Of a stretch of 64,000 nt of DNA, positions 29,063 to 43,100 are shown piece by piece (the first letter of the stretch is position 1; every line of letters begins with the position of its first letter). The position numbers were made by a program, and so were the translations under genes. The DNA is from Cruorifilaria tuberocauda (Eukaryota; Nematoda; Chromadorea; Rhabditida; Onchocercidae): positions 52,833-116,832 of the forward strand of contig JABVXU010000148.1 of NCBI GenBank assembly GCA_013365365.1, given 5' to 3'. Under the pieces are notes generated by a model. It was not told the origin of the DNA, made no database searches, and saw only the letters and a list, made by a program, of their open reading frames with translations.

Positions 29063-31175
29063 AAATTTAGGCAATAAAAGATAGTATTAAGCCTGAAAAA
29101 AACTGATAAAACTAAAGAACTATTTGAAAAAAGCGACAAATTTCAAATATTATAATATATCACTTCAACGCAGAGAATAAAACCGATATGACGAGTAAAG
29201 CCAAAAAGCCTCGGGCAAAGCAAACTGTACCATCCGCTTATGCTCCATTAAATCGTTGCAATCGGGGTTGCAAAACAGAGAGAATTTAAATAAAAGAAAT
29301 ATTTGTCAGACATATTTCGATGCTCCTTCCAAATGAACTAAACTGATTACTCGATGAATAATCTGGAACCCTTACCAGCTGCAATATTAATATCATGAGC
29401 CATATTAAGATGTTATTTGCTTACATTTCATTTTTCAGAAGGTGATAATTTCTGTGATATGTCAACGTTTTCTTTCCCAATGAAACCGTGGATAATGGTA
29501 TTATTTCAAGATGTTTGTTCAATAAGTTACCGTAATACTGCTTCATTCACTGTTTTCAATTATAATTGAAAAGGAAAAAAGTATACGTTGAGGGGAATTG
29601 GAGTATAACAAAGAGAAGTAGATCACTGTTGTTATTGATAAGAATCAGGAGAAGTGAAGTAAACGAAAAATTTCCGTATTTTCCAGGAACACAGATGAAA
29701 ATCGAGAGCATTACCTCTGTTTCATCCCTGCTTCCTCCCTCTCTTTCCCGTCCCGCTACTTGGTTCAATCGTCGATAGTGTCACATTCTTTTCACTACTT
29801 CAAATTCATATTCCAAAACCGGTTTTCCTTTTTTCGTCTCCCTTTCTCTTTTCTATCCAATTAACTCAGTATCCCTAATTATCAGACATCATTTATCAGC
29901 CTAAGCAGTTACAAGATCAACATCACTACTCATTCTTCACTTATTTTGATCTTTCTCTGTTTCTCGAAAATTACGTGTAATGCGAGCAATAGGCACAAGT
30001 ATTATAGAGCAATTAAACACGACTGCATCATAATGTCATATCTCTCCACGTATGACGTAATTATAATGCCATGTACATCATTAAATATGACATCAGTACT
30101 ACGACTTTGATACGAACTGCACAGTTTGTAAAGTACGACTTAATAAGTTTTCTGATTTATGGCTTATTTAGGATGACGAGAAAAACAGTAGCAAACAGAA
30201 CGGTGTAGAGTATACCTACATGAATTAATTCTCGTCATCTCATACATGTCTTAGCCATGTCGAAATAGGTGACGTGCTAATAAGTGACGGTAGTTTTCCT
30301 CTCTTCGTTTGCTAGAAGCAGTCATCTGCTCTGACTGACTGATATATGCTGGCAATTCAATTGGAATAACATTTATGCTGCACGATATACAATATATTTG
30401 AGACTTTACCATTAATGAAAGTAATGGTAAAATTGTTGTAAAAAGTACCAAATAGTAGATGCAGTATTGTACCATGTTGTTATAGCGAATTGTGCTCCAA
30501 TTATCAGTCTTGTCTTATTGACCGAATAAATTAGTGAAACGAATAACTACTATCCAAATAAGCGAAAGTGCCGTCCAATAATTTTTGACCAGCATATGTA
30601 AAAGTGCTGCAACTTGCATCCGAACCCGCGCAATAAATTGCCTTCCGATTAATAATTTTGACCTGAGTGGTATTGGTGGGGGGATTTTACTTCCTTATTA
30701 CTTTCTGCCTTTCTGGGTTACTTTCATCTCTATTGTTCCATTCCAGAAAGATACACCTTTTTCACAATCTCTATATCATTGATAAATATGGAATTTGCAA
30801 AATTTTTCAGTCTTTGTATAATTTTTTTTAACATTATTGCCTCCTGTCCTGTCACATATATTTTTAATCTCTGCTGTCTCCTAATTCTACCATACATTTT
30901 TTTTGTAATTCCCAATTAGGATTATTTCAGATCCTACCAAATGTTTATCCACACATTGTCTCTTAGTTGTTGATGGCATTTTATTTTTATGAATCATCTT
31001 GTAATGTGCTTCGCGATGCGTTCAAATTGAGTTTCAGATTATTCGCAATCGTAAGGTTTGTATTTGCAAAAGAAGTAGTATAAAGACAATCTTAGCAATG
31101 TGTCAACTTGCCAAATTTTGCTGACAGTAAAGATGATTGTTCTGCAATCAGTTGGTGATTTATTAAGAAGTTGAT
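29063..31175. other. Divergent promoter region between FGD gene and DENND6
   Basis: 2.1 kb between two start codons facing apart; probably holds both promoters. An 11-bp inverted repeat (30172-30182 with 30229-30239) is the only structure noticed. No coding signal seen. Confidence 0.55.
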
Positions 31176-34100
31176 ATGGACGTTACAAATAACATGGAAA
31201 CATTCGATACACCACCATGGGAGAAATTTGGTCGTTGGGTATATTGCATCTGTGTGGTAACATTCGATCTTGAATTGGGACAGTCAATTGAAGTAAGTAT
31301 TATTTTCAAATAAGTTTACTTTAAAGATCCTTATTTCCAAATTTTTATTCACTAAAAATTAAATCCGAAATAACAAAAATATAAGCAGTTAAGGTGTTTG
31401 TTTACAAAATTCCTGATATATGATGACCATTTCATAAGTAGGCAGAAGTTGAACAGTTAATATAATTTATAGAAATCCAGACAATTCTAGTGTGTTATCA
31501 TGAGTTTTGCAAATTAGTTTTGCGATCTTCTTGGAATTAAACTTGAAAATTTATAATTTACAATTATATGCAATTATTTAATTCTTGAGTTAGAATCGGT
31601 GTCATGGTGATAATCTGTAATCTAAATTTTATATGGAAGGAAATTAGTTTCCTTTTTCCAGGTAATCTATCCCGGTGATGCACAGTTGACAGTTAATGAG
31701 AAAAGCAGTGTTTGTTACTTGTCATTCCCAGATTCCAATTGTGGCATGGCTGCAGATACCAATTTTCACTTCCGGATACGTAGATCATCTGGTTCTGACT
31801 TATCTGCGTATGATGCATATTCAGGACGTGTACCGGCAGCTGTTGATGCCGATGCGCAATACTTTTATGGCTTTGTCCATTCCAGGTTTGTTCTGTGTGT
31901 CTTTACTATTCAAAATCTTATTTCTTTTTGCATTGTGGGAGGATGTCGATTTGAAATATACGACTTCATTGAGGAATCACAATCCTTTTTTTTAATTGAA
32001 GATCTTTCACGGATCCATCTTCAAATGATAATTTGCTTACTCTTCACTCCTATATTTCTTATGTTTGATTTAGTAAAACTAACTGCTTTGCAGGCAAAAG
32101 AAAGATTCTTCATTGCCACGTGGTTACTTTCAGAAGGTTTGTTCCTTCAAAATATCAAAATTTGAATCTTTTGATCGGTTATTTTTATCTTTTTGATTAG
32201 CAATTATTTAATTTTTAAATGAATATGTAGTTAATTGCAGAGCCTTGTTTTACTGACAGTGTTGCCTCTTTTCGATTTATTTTCGCTTGTTATTGGCGTG
32301 ATTGCACAAGGCTTTTTTGATTCCGGAGAACCAGCGATCGAAGCAGGTAAAGTAACACAGTAATCAATTAAGTTTTAAATCCATTTCCTTGATCAGTTTT
32401 TTTTGTTATGTTATAAGTACTTTTTGTTATCTAGTGTCAGATTGTACAGATTAACGTTGAAATATAACAAAGTATGCAAAATAGATCCATCACAATTGCT
32501 ATCTATTATAGTTTTCTCAGTTTTTCTGTTTCGTCATCCGATACTAAGTGTTACTAAAAACATATTTGTACAAGTAAATACTACAGTTCACCAGTCAGTT
32601 TTTCCTTTTGTAATATAATCACTTGTACATGCAGTTTTTTAGCCTGTCACCACATTGATCAATGGTCGACTCCTATTCCTGGTATCGTGCTTTGTTTACC
32701 ATTGATGGGAAACATAATACAGTATCGGATTCCAAGCCAAATTGATATATATTCACCTCATAGAAGTTATCTTATGAATGTCAAAGTAAGTATAAGTTGA
32801 GTTAATTGGGACTGAAGGTAAGTATTGTGCGGTAGCTTATTTGAGGGAAAATAAAAATCGAGTTTTTTTTTAAAAATTATGTTTTTTTCATAACCCAAAA
32901 CACTGATGTTCATTTCCGAAAAATATAAGATCTTATGATTCATGCATCGGTAAATTTTTCAGTTAACATCATCCAATAAAAACCCAGTTTTATTATCCAT
33001 AATGAATAAATCGAATATTCATGGGTAAGTTGATAAGCCTATTTGATTCAGTTTTTTGAATGAATTAGTGGATAAATCAGCAACATGTTATCTGAAGGTT
33101 GGTCCATATCTATTCTTGGACATGATCAGGCTTCTATTTATGTTTAAAAAGAAAAAAAAATTGATTTCAGAAATTTATTGTTTGTCATTAACCATGTGCA
33201 GTTGTTATGGGAATTAGTGTTAACTGGCGAGGTAATTATTGAAATGTTTTTTTTTCCTGTGGTTTTTAATTTCCTTATGTTTATAAAGATGCCGTCAAGC
33301 TACAGCTTGTACCATGGATGTAAATTGGATTAATTTGAAGATGAAATATTTGAAAATGAAAGGGAAATTATTTCAGCCAATTGTGGTGCTAGCTCAAAAT
33401 CCGTCAGAATGTTCGATGTTCGTGCAGTCTCTCATTTCTTTGATATGGCCATTGAGGTATTTAGATATAAATATGCTTCTCCATTTCTTAGATATTCATG
33501 TTCAGAATTATCTTTCAAATTTAATTTGGGCACTTTCAGGTATTCCAATGATTATCGACCTTTCTTTACAATCCATGATGCTGAATTTCGGGAATATACT
33601 TCAAGAACTGATCTATGGTGCTCATTTTTCTTGTTGAGTTATGGACAAAAAAACACATTTTTGAAATATAATTGTTAAATGAATTTTGAAATTGATAAGG
33701 CATTTAGTATCTTTTTAGATTCTTCCTTGCAGGCCGAGTGTGATTCTCGGAGTAACCAATCCGTTTTTTACAAAAGTATTTCAAAACTGGCCTCATATTA
33801 TTCGAGTAGTTCCTTCGCAAGAGCAACAGATCACTGTTGTGGGAAAAAGGAAGTATGTCCATCTGTTTGTCCTTATTTTAGGAAATATTTCATTTTTAAT
33901 TTAGTGAAATTTCGAGAACACGACTGTTAAGACTTATTTATTTTAATTAGATCTTTCTATTAATATATCATATCTCGATTGGTATCTTGATCATGTTAAA
34001 TATTACAGAAAATTTTGGAATAAGCGTATCCTCGAAACGAAATATGGCTTATTTAGCCAGTACAAAATGTTTCTTCAAAAAGACAAAATGCTTTTTAAAG

Positions 34101-35187
34101 ATGCTTTGAAGACTGGCAATTCAGATTGTGCGATTGGAACAAAATTACAGCGACGAATACTTGACCTAACACAGAATTTCATGATGCCCTTAGAGAATTA
34201 CATTTCATCACTAATGCCTCTGAAAAAGCATTTGTCACCATTCAAAGTATTTTTATTTTTTTGCTGGTGTTTCTTTGTAGAGATATTTGTCTTTGCTTAC
34301 GATTGAGAAATTTCATGATTCTATCGTTGTCAGCGTACTTTATGTTACAACTATTTATTTATAATTTGTTGCAGAATGTTCCGCAGATTTACCCGTTTGT
34401 AGTAGATAACTTCTTCTCTACCCTAGATGAAACAAGAATTATGCAGACATCGGGTATCAGAGGTGATTGGCGCGGTAATTTTTTTGTGTTTCCTTTTCCC
34501 TTCATTATTTAGAATTTATTGAGCTCCAAAGATCTAAGTAATACTTCAAATAAAATAATCAGAGGAAATAGCTAAGGCCGGTTAAATTGGTATGTTCATT
34601 TCAGGTTTATATCAAAAGTTTACAACTTCAATAAACTTCCAAGACTGGTTATCTCGCAAAAAAGCTGATTTGGAACGACAGTTGCGGCTCCTACATCTAG
34701 AAGTGTGTTTACCATTAAGAATTATTGGATTGTTATTATTGCTTATGCAGAGAACTTTTGAAGTTATCCTAAAACAAGGGAAAACAGAGAGGGAATAACA
34801 TGCGAAGAAGCAAGAAAACTGGAGAATAAATGAAAGGTGATCTTGCGGCTCTTTACAGTTTTTCTCGTTTGATATTCGCTAAAGCAAAACTAAGGTATCC
34901 ATGAAGTGGCACAGTGGATAATACATTAAGAAATGGTTATATATATATTTCACTCATTTTAGATGCTGTGTAGCGCAGATTTTAGCAAAGAAACACTTCA
35001 CAAACGTCCACAAGTTGAAATCGTCGATCTTGTCCTCAAATTAAACGATCGTATCCAAAATTTGGACGAATCATGCGAAAGTTCGCGAATTCGGTTGCAG
35101 TCACAGATTTCTGCAATTTTAGCATGCGTGGATGATGATTTAAAGTCAGTGTTACTCTCGAATGGCTCTTTGAGAGATTTTATTTGA
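31176..35187 (+). CDS. DENND6: DENN domain-containing protein 6 (FAM116), Rab GEF
   Basis: Fourteen exons: 31176-31292, 31662-31885, 32094-32136, 32241-32346, 32643-32785, 32963-33024, 33171-33231, 33377-33456, 33540-33617, 33733-33852, 34009-34246, 34375-34474, 34605-34702, 34963-35187, joining in phase to 564 residues (human DENND6A about 608). Family blocks are clear throughout: [120 protein letters not shown]. Human DENND6A activates Rab14 in endocytic recycling; a similar endosomal Rab role is inferred here. No signal peptide or membrane segment. The ATG at 31176 begins 14 codons before the first conserved Trp, as in relatives. Several exons are under 80 nt, with introns of 80-380 nt. 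Confidence 0.95.
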
Positions 35188-38100
35188 TGGTGCTATGATC
35201 ATAAGTAAGTTATATAATTGAATTGCCTATGTTCAGTCTTTAATTTCCGAACATTTCGTAGTGTTATTTGATTAGACACTTCATCTTTTGTTTTTTTCTG
35301 TTTTAAGGTTATAAAATTCCTGAGTACTGATTTATCCTTTGAAGTGAGCTGGAATTTGTATTCCAGAATAAAAGAATTTGAAATCAGTTTAAGGAAATGA
35401 GTCAAAGCTATGGTTGAAAAAGTTGCTTGATATTTTTATTACTAATACATAATAAGTCTACAGATCAAAGTTTTCAGCTCAAATATGCCATTAAGAATTG
35501 AATTTTCAAAAGTTCTTGAAAGTTCTGTTATCTATCAAGGATTTTTATGGAGGTCTGAGATTCCTAATCGATTTTGATAAAAATAAGTTAAATTAGTGTA
35601 TGCCATTGTTACCGAAATGTGATCTATTTCTTTTTTTGCGAGATATTATTCCATGTTACGTTAGCTATCTGAATATAGTTTTCTAGAAATATTCCATGTT
35701 ATAAAATTGAATATGTCCAAATACCATTTCTATTCCTTTGGTTATTTTGGGGTATCATTTGAAGTAGTCTTCTGAAATTTTACCTTTTTTTGTTGGTGTC
35801 AGTGAAGTGAACTTTATCTCTTTTTGTGCCAACAACTTCATATTATTTTTTCCGATTTGCTCAGCATAGTTTCATGCCTTATATAGATTGCATAATCAAC
35901 CTTTATTGTTCATTTGCAATAAATTTTCAAATACGAATTATCTTTATTGTATTTCTTCGTCACTACTAATATATTCCAGACACTGTTACCAAATGACTGG
36001 ATGAAAAAAAAAATGCAAAATCAGTAACTGAATTTCATAATTCTACTCAACTAAAGATAGGAAAATGTTTTACATCAGTTTTTGCCGAAAGATTAACTGT
36101 TTTTTATCAATTTTGATATCACTAATTTTCAAATATTGTTATTGCAATATGATGTTTTCTACTCCACTGTTTTCTTTTTTTTTCTTTTGAATTGTTAAAT
36201 ATTACTTCTATCCTGTTACGGGTGGTTATCGAAATAGTTTTCTTTTGCCTCACTACAATTATCACATTTTATCCGTGTTAAGGCTTTACAATAACAGCTA
36301 ATGAAGGTCACAGTGTTCAATCTTTCGCAACTGTTTATATGTGGAAAGGTTTGATAGATGTAATTAAAGCGTTCGTATAGCTTTTTTTTTTTAATGTATA
36401 AATATTTACTCACAAATAATGATTAACAATAATATGGCTACATATTAACATAGCAGTTTTCAAACTTTCATAACGCATACATGAATGATGTCAATGATGT
36501 TATTTTGAAAATGGCTTGGACACCTTGTAAATTGATCGATAATCTAGTCCTCTTAAAGCATCTTCTCCAAACAGTGAGCAATTTCTCGACAAGATAAGAT
36601 TTAGATTAAAGAAAAAGGGATTATATAAAATAATGATGACTTCTATTTCAGCAACCACGCAAAAAAGAAACTTCAAAACATTTCAAAAGCTAAATTTGCA
36701 TAAAAAAGGTATTGACCAATGTTTGCTGTTCTCCTATCGCTGCAACTTTTTAAGTCGTGGCAAGTTACATTTGGAAAATGTACTTTATAAAAGGATGTGT
36801 TGATCGGAAGTTGTCACGCCTGCAACTAATAGCAATCAGCAGAAAAAGTCCAAACTTTCTCCATGACAACGTCTGATACACCTAGATAACTAATGCTTCA
36901 TGTTGAGGGGAAATTTCATCTCACCATCGTATTCATTTGAAATCTCCCTAAGCAACTATTATTTCATCAAGAATATAGACAGAAACCTAATTCGATGTTC
37001 CTTATTCGAAGATACCAGATTGTGTATATATTGCAGAAACTATTATTTTGATAACACATATCACCGTATCAGTTCTACATAATTTCGTAGTGATTGTGGG
37101 TTTTCTGTCAGTTACCGTGATTTTATTTTAGCAGTAAAAAAGGATAACAACATTTCAAATAAAGCGAAAATACGTCTATTGCTGAGAAAGATTTTAATTA
37201 TAATTTTCAATTTACAAAAACATATCACATTAACGTCATTTTTTACAGTACATTAAAATAGAACAAGGAAGACAAGTCCTGAGTCCTTCAATGAAATTTA
37301 TGAGACAAAGTTAGAAACACAAACTGGTTTATACGAAATAAACTCAAGCGTGACGAGGGAATCACTACGGTGAGAAGCAAAAAAATGATGGGTTAGTTAA
37401 ATCCTGAAATAGGAATTTCTACACTACAACTACAAATTAAATAATTCCTTATTGGCAAAAATTTTCTCACTCCATAATTCTTATTCTGGTATTAATGACA
37501 TATCTAAGTCAAATTATAATGATTTGAAATTCAATGTCGATGTCAATGCGTAGGTACCTTTTGCATCAACCTTATATTACAAATATTTCAGTAATTATCA
37601 CTGCATTAGTTTTATTACTGATGTCTATCTCTTTGCTTTTCCCTCTTTTTACTTTTTCCTTTCTATTTAACAGTTTAGGAAAAAACAACTCTGTTATCTA
37701 TAACAAAATTGAAGAGTATTCCAGAATCATTTTGTATGAGTCACTTTTCAAAATAGTTTCTTTTTATTCTCAATTTCTCGTCATATTATCTCATTTTCAA
37801 AACATGTATTGTGCAATATGTTAGCTTATATTTGAACATTTATGAGTTTTCGAAATTCATGGATTAAAAAATTCTCTCCTGCTATTTATTATCTTTTATT
37901 TTTGAACTTTTTGTGGTGAAGCTGTGCTAAATCTGAATTTCATCAAAAATTTCTTGAATTTCCATTTCAGGGTTTAAAATATTTTTCCTAAATAATACTT
38001 GATACAATCTCCAGGAATAGTAAAAATATGATTAAGAAAGACAAATTGTTTATTAATAATAATGATGGAGAAGCAGTCCTGAACTTTTTTGTGAAGAAAT

Positions 38101-40130
38101 TGAAATTAATAAAAGAATTTTCTATCAATTCATATAATTTAGTTTCATCAGTTAACATTTGGACAGTATTAGATTTGCCTTTGTAATATCGGTTTTATCG
38201 AATTTCTTCAATGTATTTAGAATTTTTTTTTCAAAATAAATGTTCCTTCAAATTGAGGCACTATTTTAGAAATTTATAACCATAAATTAGCATTTGCTGG
38301 GATATTTGTCGATCTTTCCAATAACGGTAGCAAAATTTCTGCGCTTTTTGTTTTGCATTTAATCAAAAAGTTTGTTATACACAAAGATTAAGTAAACAAA
38401 CAAGATAATCATCACATGATTAGCTATTAAACATATTTTCAGTTCAAAATACAAAGGAAATTTTGAAAGATCATTTCAAAAGAAGATGGATCAAGAAATG
38501 TTAATGAAAATATTGTTTACCATTGGGTTTCAAAAATCTGTTCAAACTGTTTTTGAAGAATATTTTATTTTGACTTTTTCATTTTTGTGTTTATCATTTA
38601 TCATTGCATATCTTTTTTGCAAAACTTGAAGTTTCTGATAATTGCAGATGAACGTTCTTTTTGGATATCAATTTTTCTTGCCCATACTGATTTTATCATT
38701 CACCACTTTCGCTCAATTTGTGAATTTAGGTAAGTTTTGTCAATAATATTATAAAAATTAATTGGTAACTGAGAAGAAGCAGTAGTAAAGAAATACTTAT
38801 CAAATATTCTGGAAAATCCTGAATAAAAAGGAAAGATTATTTTGATCAGGGAATTTGTCATTTTATTTTAATCAAAACTTTGAAATGATGCACAAACAAC
38901 TGGAAATGTTGAAAATACAATAAATATGGCGAAACATCAGCTAAAATGCTATCCATTTATATTATATTGGCAAGTGGCCGATAAGGTCAAGATTAATAAC
39001 ATGGGTAAGCTTCATTTAAAAGGTTTATTTTAAATTGCTTCAATCGAAAATAATTAAACAATTTGAAATTAATTTGAAAATTTTCTAATGATTAACTTTC
39101 CAATGAAGAGCGAAAAATAATTAAATAATATATTGCACCTATGCGACCAAGACTTTGAAACTAATGAATGAATTCGTATTTAATGCAATATTTTCCAGCA
39201 CATAATAAGTATTATTCCGAACACTCGTTGTTTTTATGAAGAAAGATATAACTGCGAGAGAGTTACTCCACTCAGCAATACGTAAGAATGTTATCAGAAA
39301 ACGAGTAGCCTTCGATCATACGAATAATAAAGCAAATTTTGTTCGACATTACGGTGCTTCGGCAAATATCGCTACCGGTAATGATTATGACAAGCAAATC
39401 TGCATTTCGACTGTTGGCTTTAAATGGTGCCCGCGAGTTTGGGAAATGATTTACTTGAGAAATATCATATTTTTCCTCACTGTGAAGAGTTTATTAACAT
39501 AAACAAGTCATATTCAGTTTGAGACATGAAATTTTTATTTTTGTTACATTGTTCTATATGGGTTATTCCGGTATCTCAAATACTCACCGGTATATTAACA
39601 AGGCAAAAAGATTATATAATCCGAGATTTGCTTATTTTATGAAGCGATAAAATTTCCAATTATTGAAAACTGTTTTTTCGTTCAAATCATCACGGTAAAT
39701 AAGTGATCTAAATAAGTTTATTATACATATTGGTTTCATTACTGCGTTAAAATTTCTCAATTAATTGCTTTGAAATTTTGACCTTTGTAAAATCATATCA
39801 TCGCTGTTAATTTTTTATTGCTCAATGGTTGCTTATGAAAATTAGTAACAAAATATGGATTTCTATGTTTCAAATATAGATAATATCAAGGGTTCGCTGA
39901 GATGTCCATGAAATAATACCAAATAAAATTTTGAAGAAATAAGATTGCCGGACAAATAAATGTGATGAATGCTGGAAATTTCAATTAGCTATATTATTTC
40001 CTTCTTCCGTAACAACTCACAGTAAAGGAAATATCGATTGTTTTTTAATAAATATTTGAAGACATTATTCTCAGTTGATTCTAAATATTTTACAACTTCG
40101 AAACTTCGGAAGCCAAAATTATTTAGTGCA
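35188..40130. other. Convergent intergenic region between DENND6 and TGF-beta gene
   Basis: 4.9 kb, AT-rich. No conserved domain found on either strand. It includes one possible signal-peptide exon at 38648-38729 (listed separately). Short hydrophobic frames such as 37534-37824 look like AT-rich chance ORFs. Confidence 0.5.
38648..39237 (+). CDS. Possible small secreted peptide: signal-peptide exon plus short second exon
   Basis: An acceptor TAATTGCAG lies directly before an ATG, as at a spliced-leader site. The exon 38648-38729 encodes 27 residues with a hydrophobic core (FFLPILILSF) and a plausible cleavage site (TFA|Q), and ends at a strong donor, G|GTAAGT. The first good acceptor in the right phase (TTTTCCAG at 39197-39198) gives 13 more codons and a stop, for a 40-residue product. 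I do not recognise the mature part (AHNKYYSEHSLFL with the residues before it). The second exon is uncertain. Confidence 0.25.
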
Positions 40131-43100
40131 TTACTGACAAGCGCACGAAGTAACGGTCATTCGTGGATAATTTTTCAGTACAACGTTGTCCATTTCGTCA
40201 TAATAAAGTAATGTCAATGAATCCATTTTATCCGGTGCGCAACATACGTCTGGGACGTATGGATTCAAGCCCAATCGATGAATTATTGATTGAACAATCG
40301 CATGATTTGATGGGTTTACTTCCTAAAGCATGCAGATAAGTTCAAATTGAAAAATTTTAGGCCAAAATAAATTGAAAAGTTGAAATTGAACTGAAATTCT
40401 TATTAATATGATTCAATAACTTCAAGTCTCAAATCAAAAAAAGAACCTGCTTGAGCGGAAAAGGACATGTGCCACTACAATATTGTGCCTCAAACGATGT
40501 TGGAGCTATAATCCAATGCTCCCATCCTATGTCCCGAAATCGTACATTCAATTTTTCTATTCTGCAGCTCTGAGAAAGCATTCGCTTAGAAATATAGGCA
40601 TAATTCATTATAGAAACTCATTAAAACTTTGCAAAGCGGATATCATTGATCAATTAGTTTATTTCAGTACAATTTGAAAGGTAAACCAATCGTTCACCGA
40701 TGATGAATAGTTCAACACCGAAATCTTAAAACTTTTCAAAAATATATAAACAACCTGGTAATTAGTAGTACCTGAGAAGAATAAGCTTCTCTTGGAAGCA
40801 ATATCACTGTCAAATCATCACCCTTTTTCTGTTCTATAGAAGGTAAAGGTGAAATGGTCACAACTTTTGATAGTTTCTTGACCATACCAAAACCCATCAT
40901 TGGATCATTTCGAGAAGTGCTCCGAGCTTTTTGTTGCTTACGCCTTTGTAATGGGCGATCCTGAAAAAATTATTTCCTCATTTTGTTCAAATATTTTTCA
41001 ACTAAAAGCTGCTAGTTACCAAAAATTACCGCCATACCCACGCAAGCAAATCTAAATATGTATGGTGTGGAGACGTATAAATATAATATAATATGAAGTA
41101 ATAGCACACATCATAGAATGGATTATTCTTACTTAATTGATATATCATTTAAATCTTATATTTCGACATAAATCGCTTACATCTATCTCATATCTCATAG
41201 GCAGGGAATTTCTACTATAACAGACATATGCCTAATGCATATGCATATTACAGACATATGTTTAAGGCGTATACATAATTTCTATAAAATGCAATATTGC
41301 TATTGTATTTTGAATGTATGCAAATGTATTGTCATTAGACAGCTAAACAATAAGCCACCAAGTATAAGAGGCCAGTATTAAGTAAAAGCCGAGGCAATAG
41401 TTATTTTTGGACTATTCGTTCACAGCATTTTTAGGAATACAAAAACGTGTCTTTGTAATGCTCAAAATTTGTAAGATTATCACAGTTCTTGATGACAAGA
41501 TTCCGACGTTCTTGGAAGGAAAATTGCGCATAAAAGTTAACATTCTTCCCTTTTCATATTTCTATGCAACTCAAATGCGAAGATAACTGGAAAGTGAAAA
41601 ATGCAAAGATAAAATGCATATATTTTTCAGACAATATTCGCGTGAAATAAATGAAAAATTTTAATTATATATTCTACAGCTTCATATTTCACTTTTAAAT
41701 TCCAGATAATCTTGCAAATCATTTCTGCAGTGATAAGTGATATTGATGATACTGTTCTCTGCTTCGCCTGACTCTTCGTCTAGAATTTTTAGGTTAAATT
41801 TAAAAAAACACATTCATAGCCAAAATCGACATAATTTACAAGTTGATTATCGAAGAATAAGATGATCGAAATTTCCGAGATTAATTTTACTAATCAAAAA
41901 ATTAAACGAATACTTGTTTCCTGCCCCGAAGTATTCTTGGTCCTAAATCTCGGAATTTTTTAAGATGACGCTCTGTTTGCTTTTCTAAATTATCGTCATT
42001 ACCATTCTGATTTCCTTTCGCCGAATATACATAGTACTGAGACATTCGTTTTGAGCGCATTTTAACCATTCTGGATGACGAGCTCTTTGCAACATCTCAA
42101 ATATGCGTCTTTTCAAGTAGAAATGAAAAATTAAGTATTAAATTAGCAACAATTTTGACACTTAGTTTAATACTTAGTTTGCTGATAGCACTTAAAATAC
42201 TTCATACTTCATTTCAAATTGCTGATATATGATAGAAAATTTGCCTATGGCTGATGAAGATGTTACTTGAAGGAAGCAAATTTAAAATATTGGTAAATTT
42301 CACCAATATGTAAATCAGGAATTGCTCTCGCATTGAACGCAGATTGAAATTTTGTGCCATCAGTGAGCATCGGTTCATCAGTGTATACAAGCAGGAAGGG
42401 TGTATTCCGCTTGATCAATTCGGAACATTTAATCATTTTTCCATCTTTCAGAAACTGAAAGTTTTAGCGATTTTATTACAGTTCTGTCAAATTTGATATT
42501 TATCGTAGACGCAATGAAAGTCACTGCATTATTCATGGTTCTAGCACACTTAACTAAGTTTCTATCGAAGTAAACAACAAAATAATGGCGAGGAAAGAAA
42601 TCCCTGTAGTTTTATTTGGGTGCACATGCCAGCATTAGCTGTGACAGATAGCTGTAGTATGACTAATAATTATTCATTCATCTAAGATTTATGGTAACAA
42701 ATAAATCAAGTAAGCTGCATGGACCATGGGTAATGAGACTTGTATTGTGCAACAAATTAGAAAATACACCTTTACGGCAACAGTAGTTTGATTTGTTTGC
42801 AATGCTTCCTTGACCAATTTTGTCATATTAAAACTAAGCCAATAACGGAGGGTTACAATAGGCATTAGCCGTACGATTTGCGCTTTTGCACCACTTTGTA
42901 AAACTCCAAATGCTTTTACACTTCCTTTCACTTGCTTCAACATGATACGATGTTTGTGCTGAATGTTATAATGTAGTTCAGCTTGAACTACCTGAAATAC
43001 GAATCTTCTTAGATGAATACTTTCATAGTAACCTCATGATCATTCAGAGGTACTCAACGAGGTCAACGAATATTGATCAATTATTTTCCATTTCTTATAA

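Noticed and set aside
31686..32165. 159-codon plus-strand open frame.
   Set aside because: Only its first part (to 31885) is the second DENND6 exon; the rest is intron read-through, the third DENND6 exon read in another frame, and further intron.
34882..34960. GTGGCACAGTGGAT stretch resembling a tRNA D-arm.
   Set aside because: No matching acceptor stem, anticodon arm or T-arm follows, and it lies in a DENND6 intron.
37534..37824. Hydrophobic 96-codon plus-strand frame resembling a membrane protein.
   Set aside because: Composition is what AT-rich chance ORFs give (Leu, Ile, Phe, Ser); no splice context or family resemblance.
40179..40339. Plus-strand exon that joins in phase to the 38648-38729 signal peptide and would encode a peptide precursor with an amidation-like site (NIRLGR).
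   Set aside because: It is the exact antisense of the last TGF-beta knot exon, whose conserved cysteine pattern explains the sequence. The in-phase join and amidation motif are coincidence.
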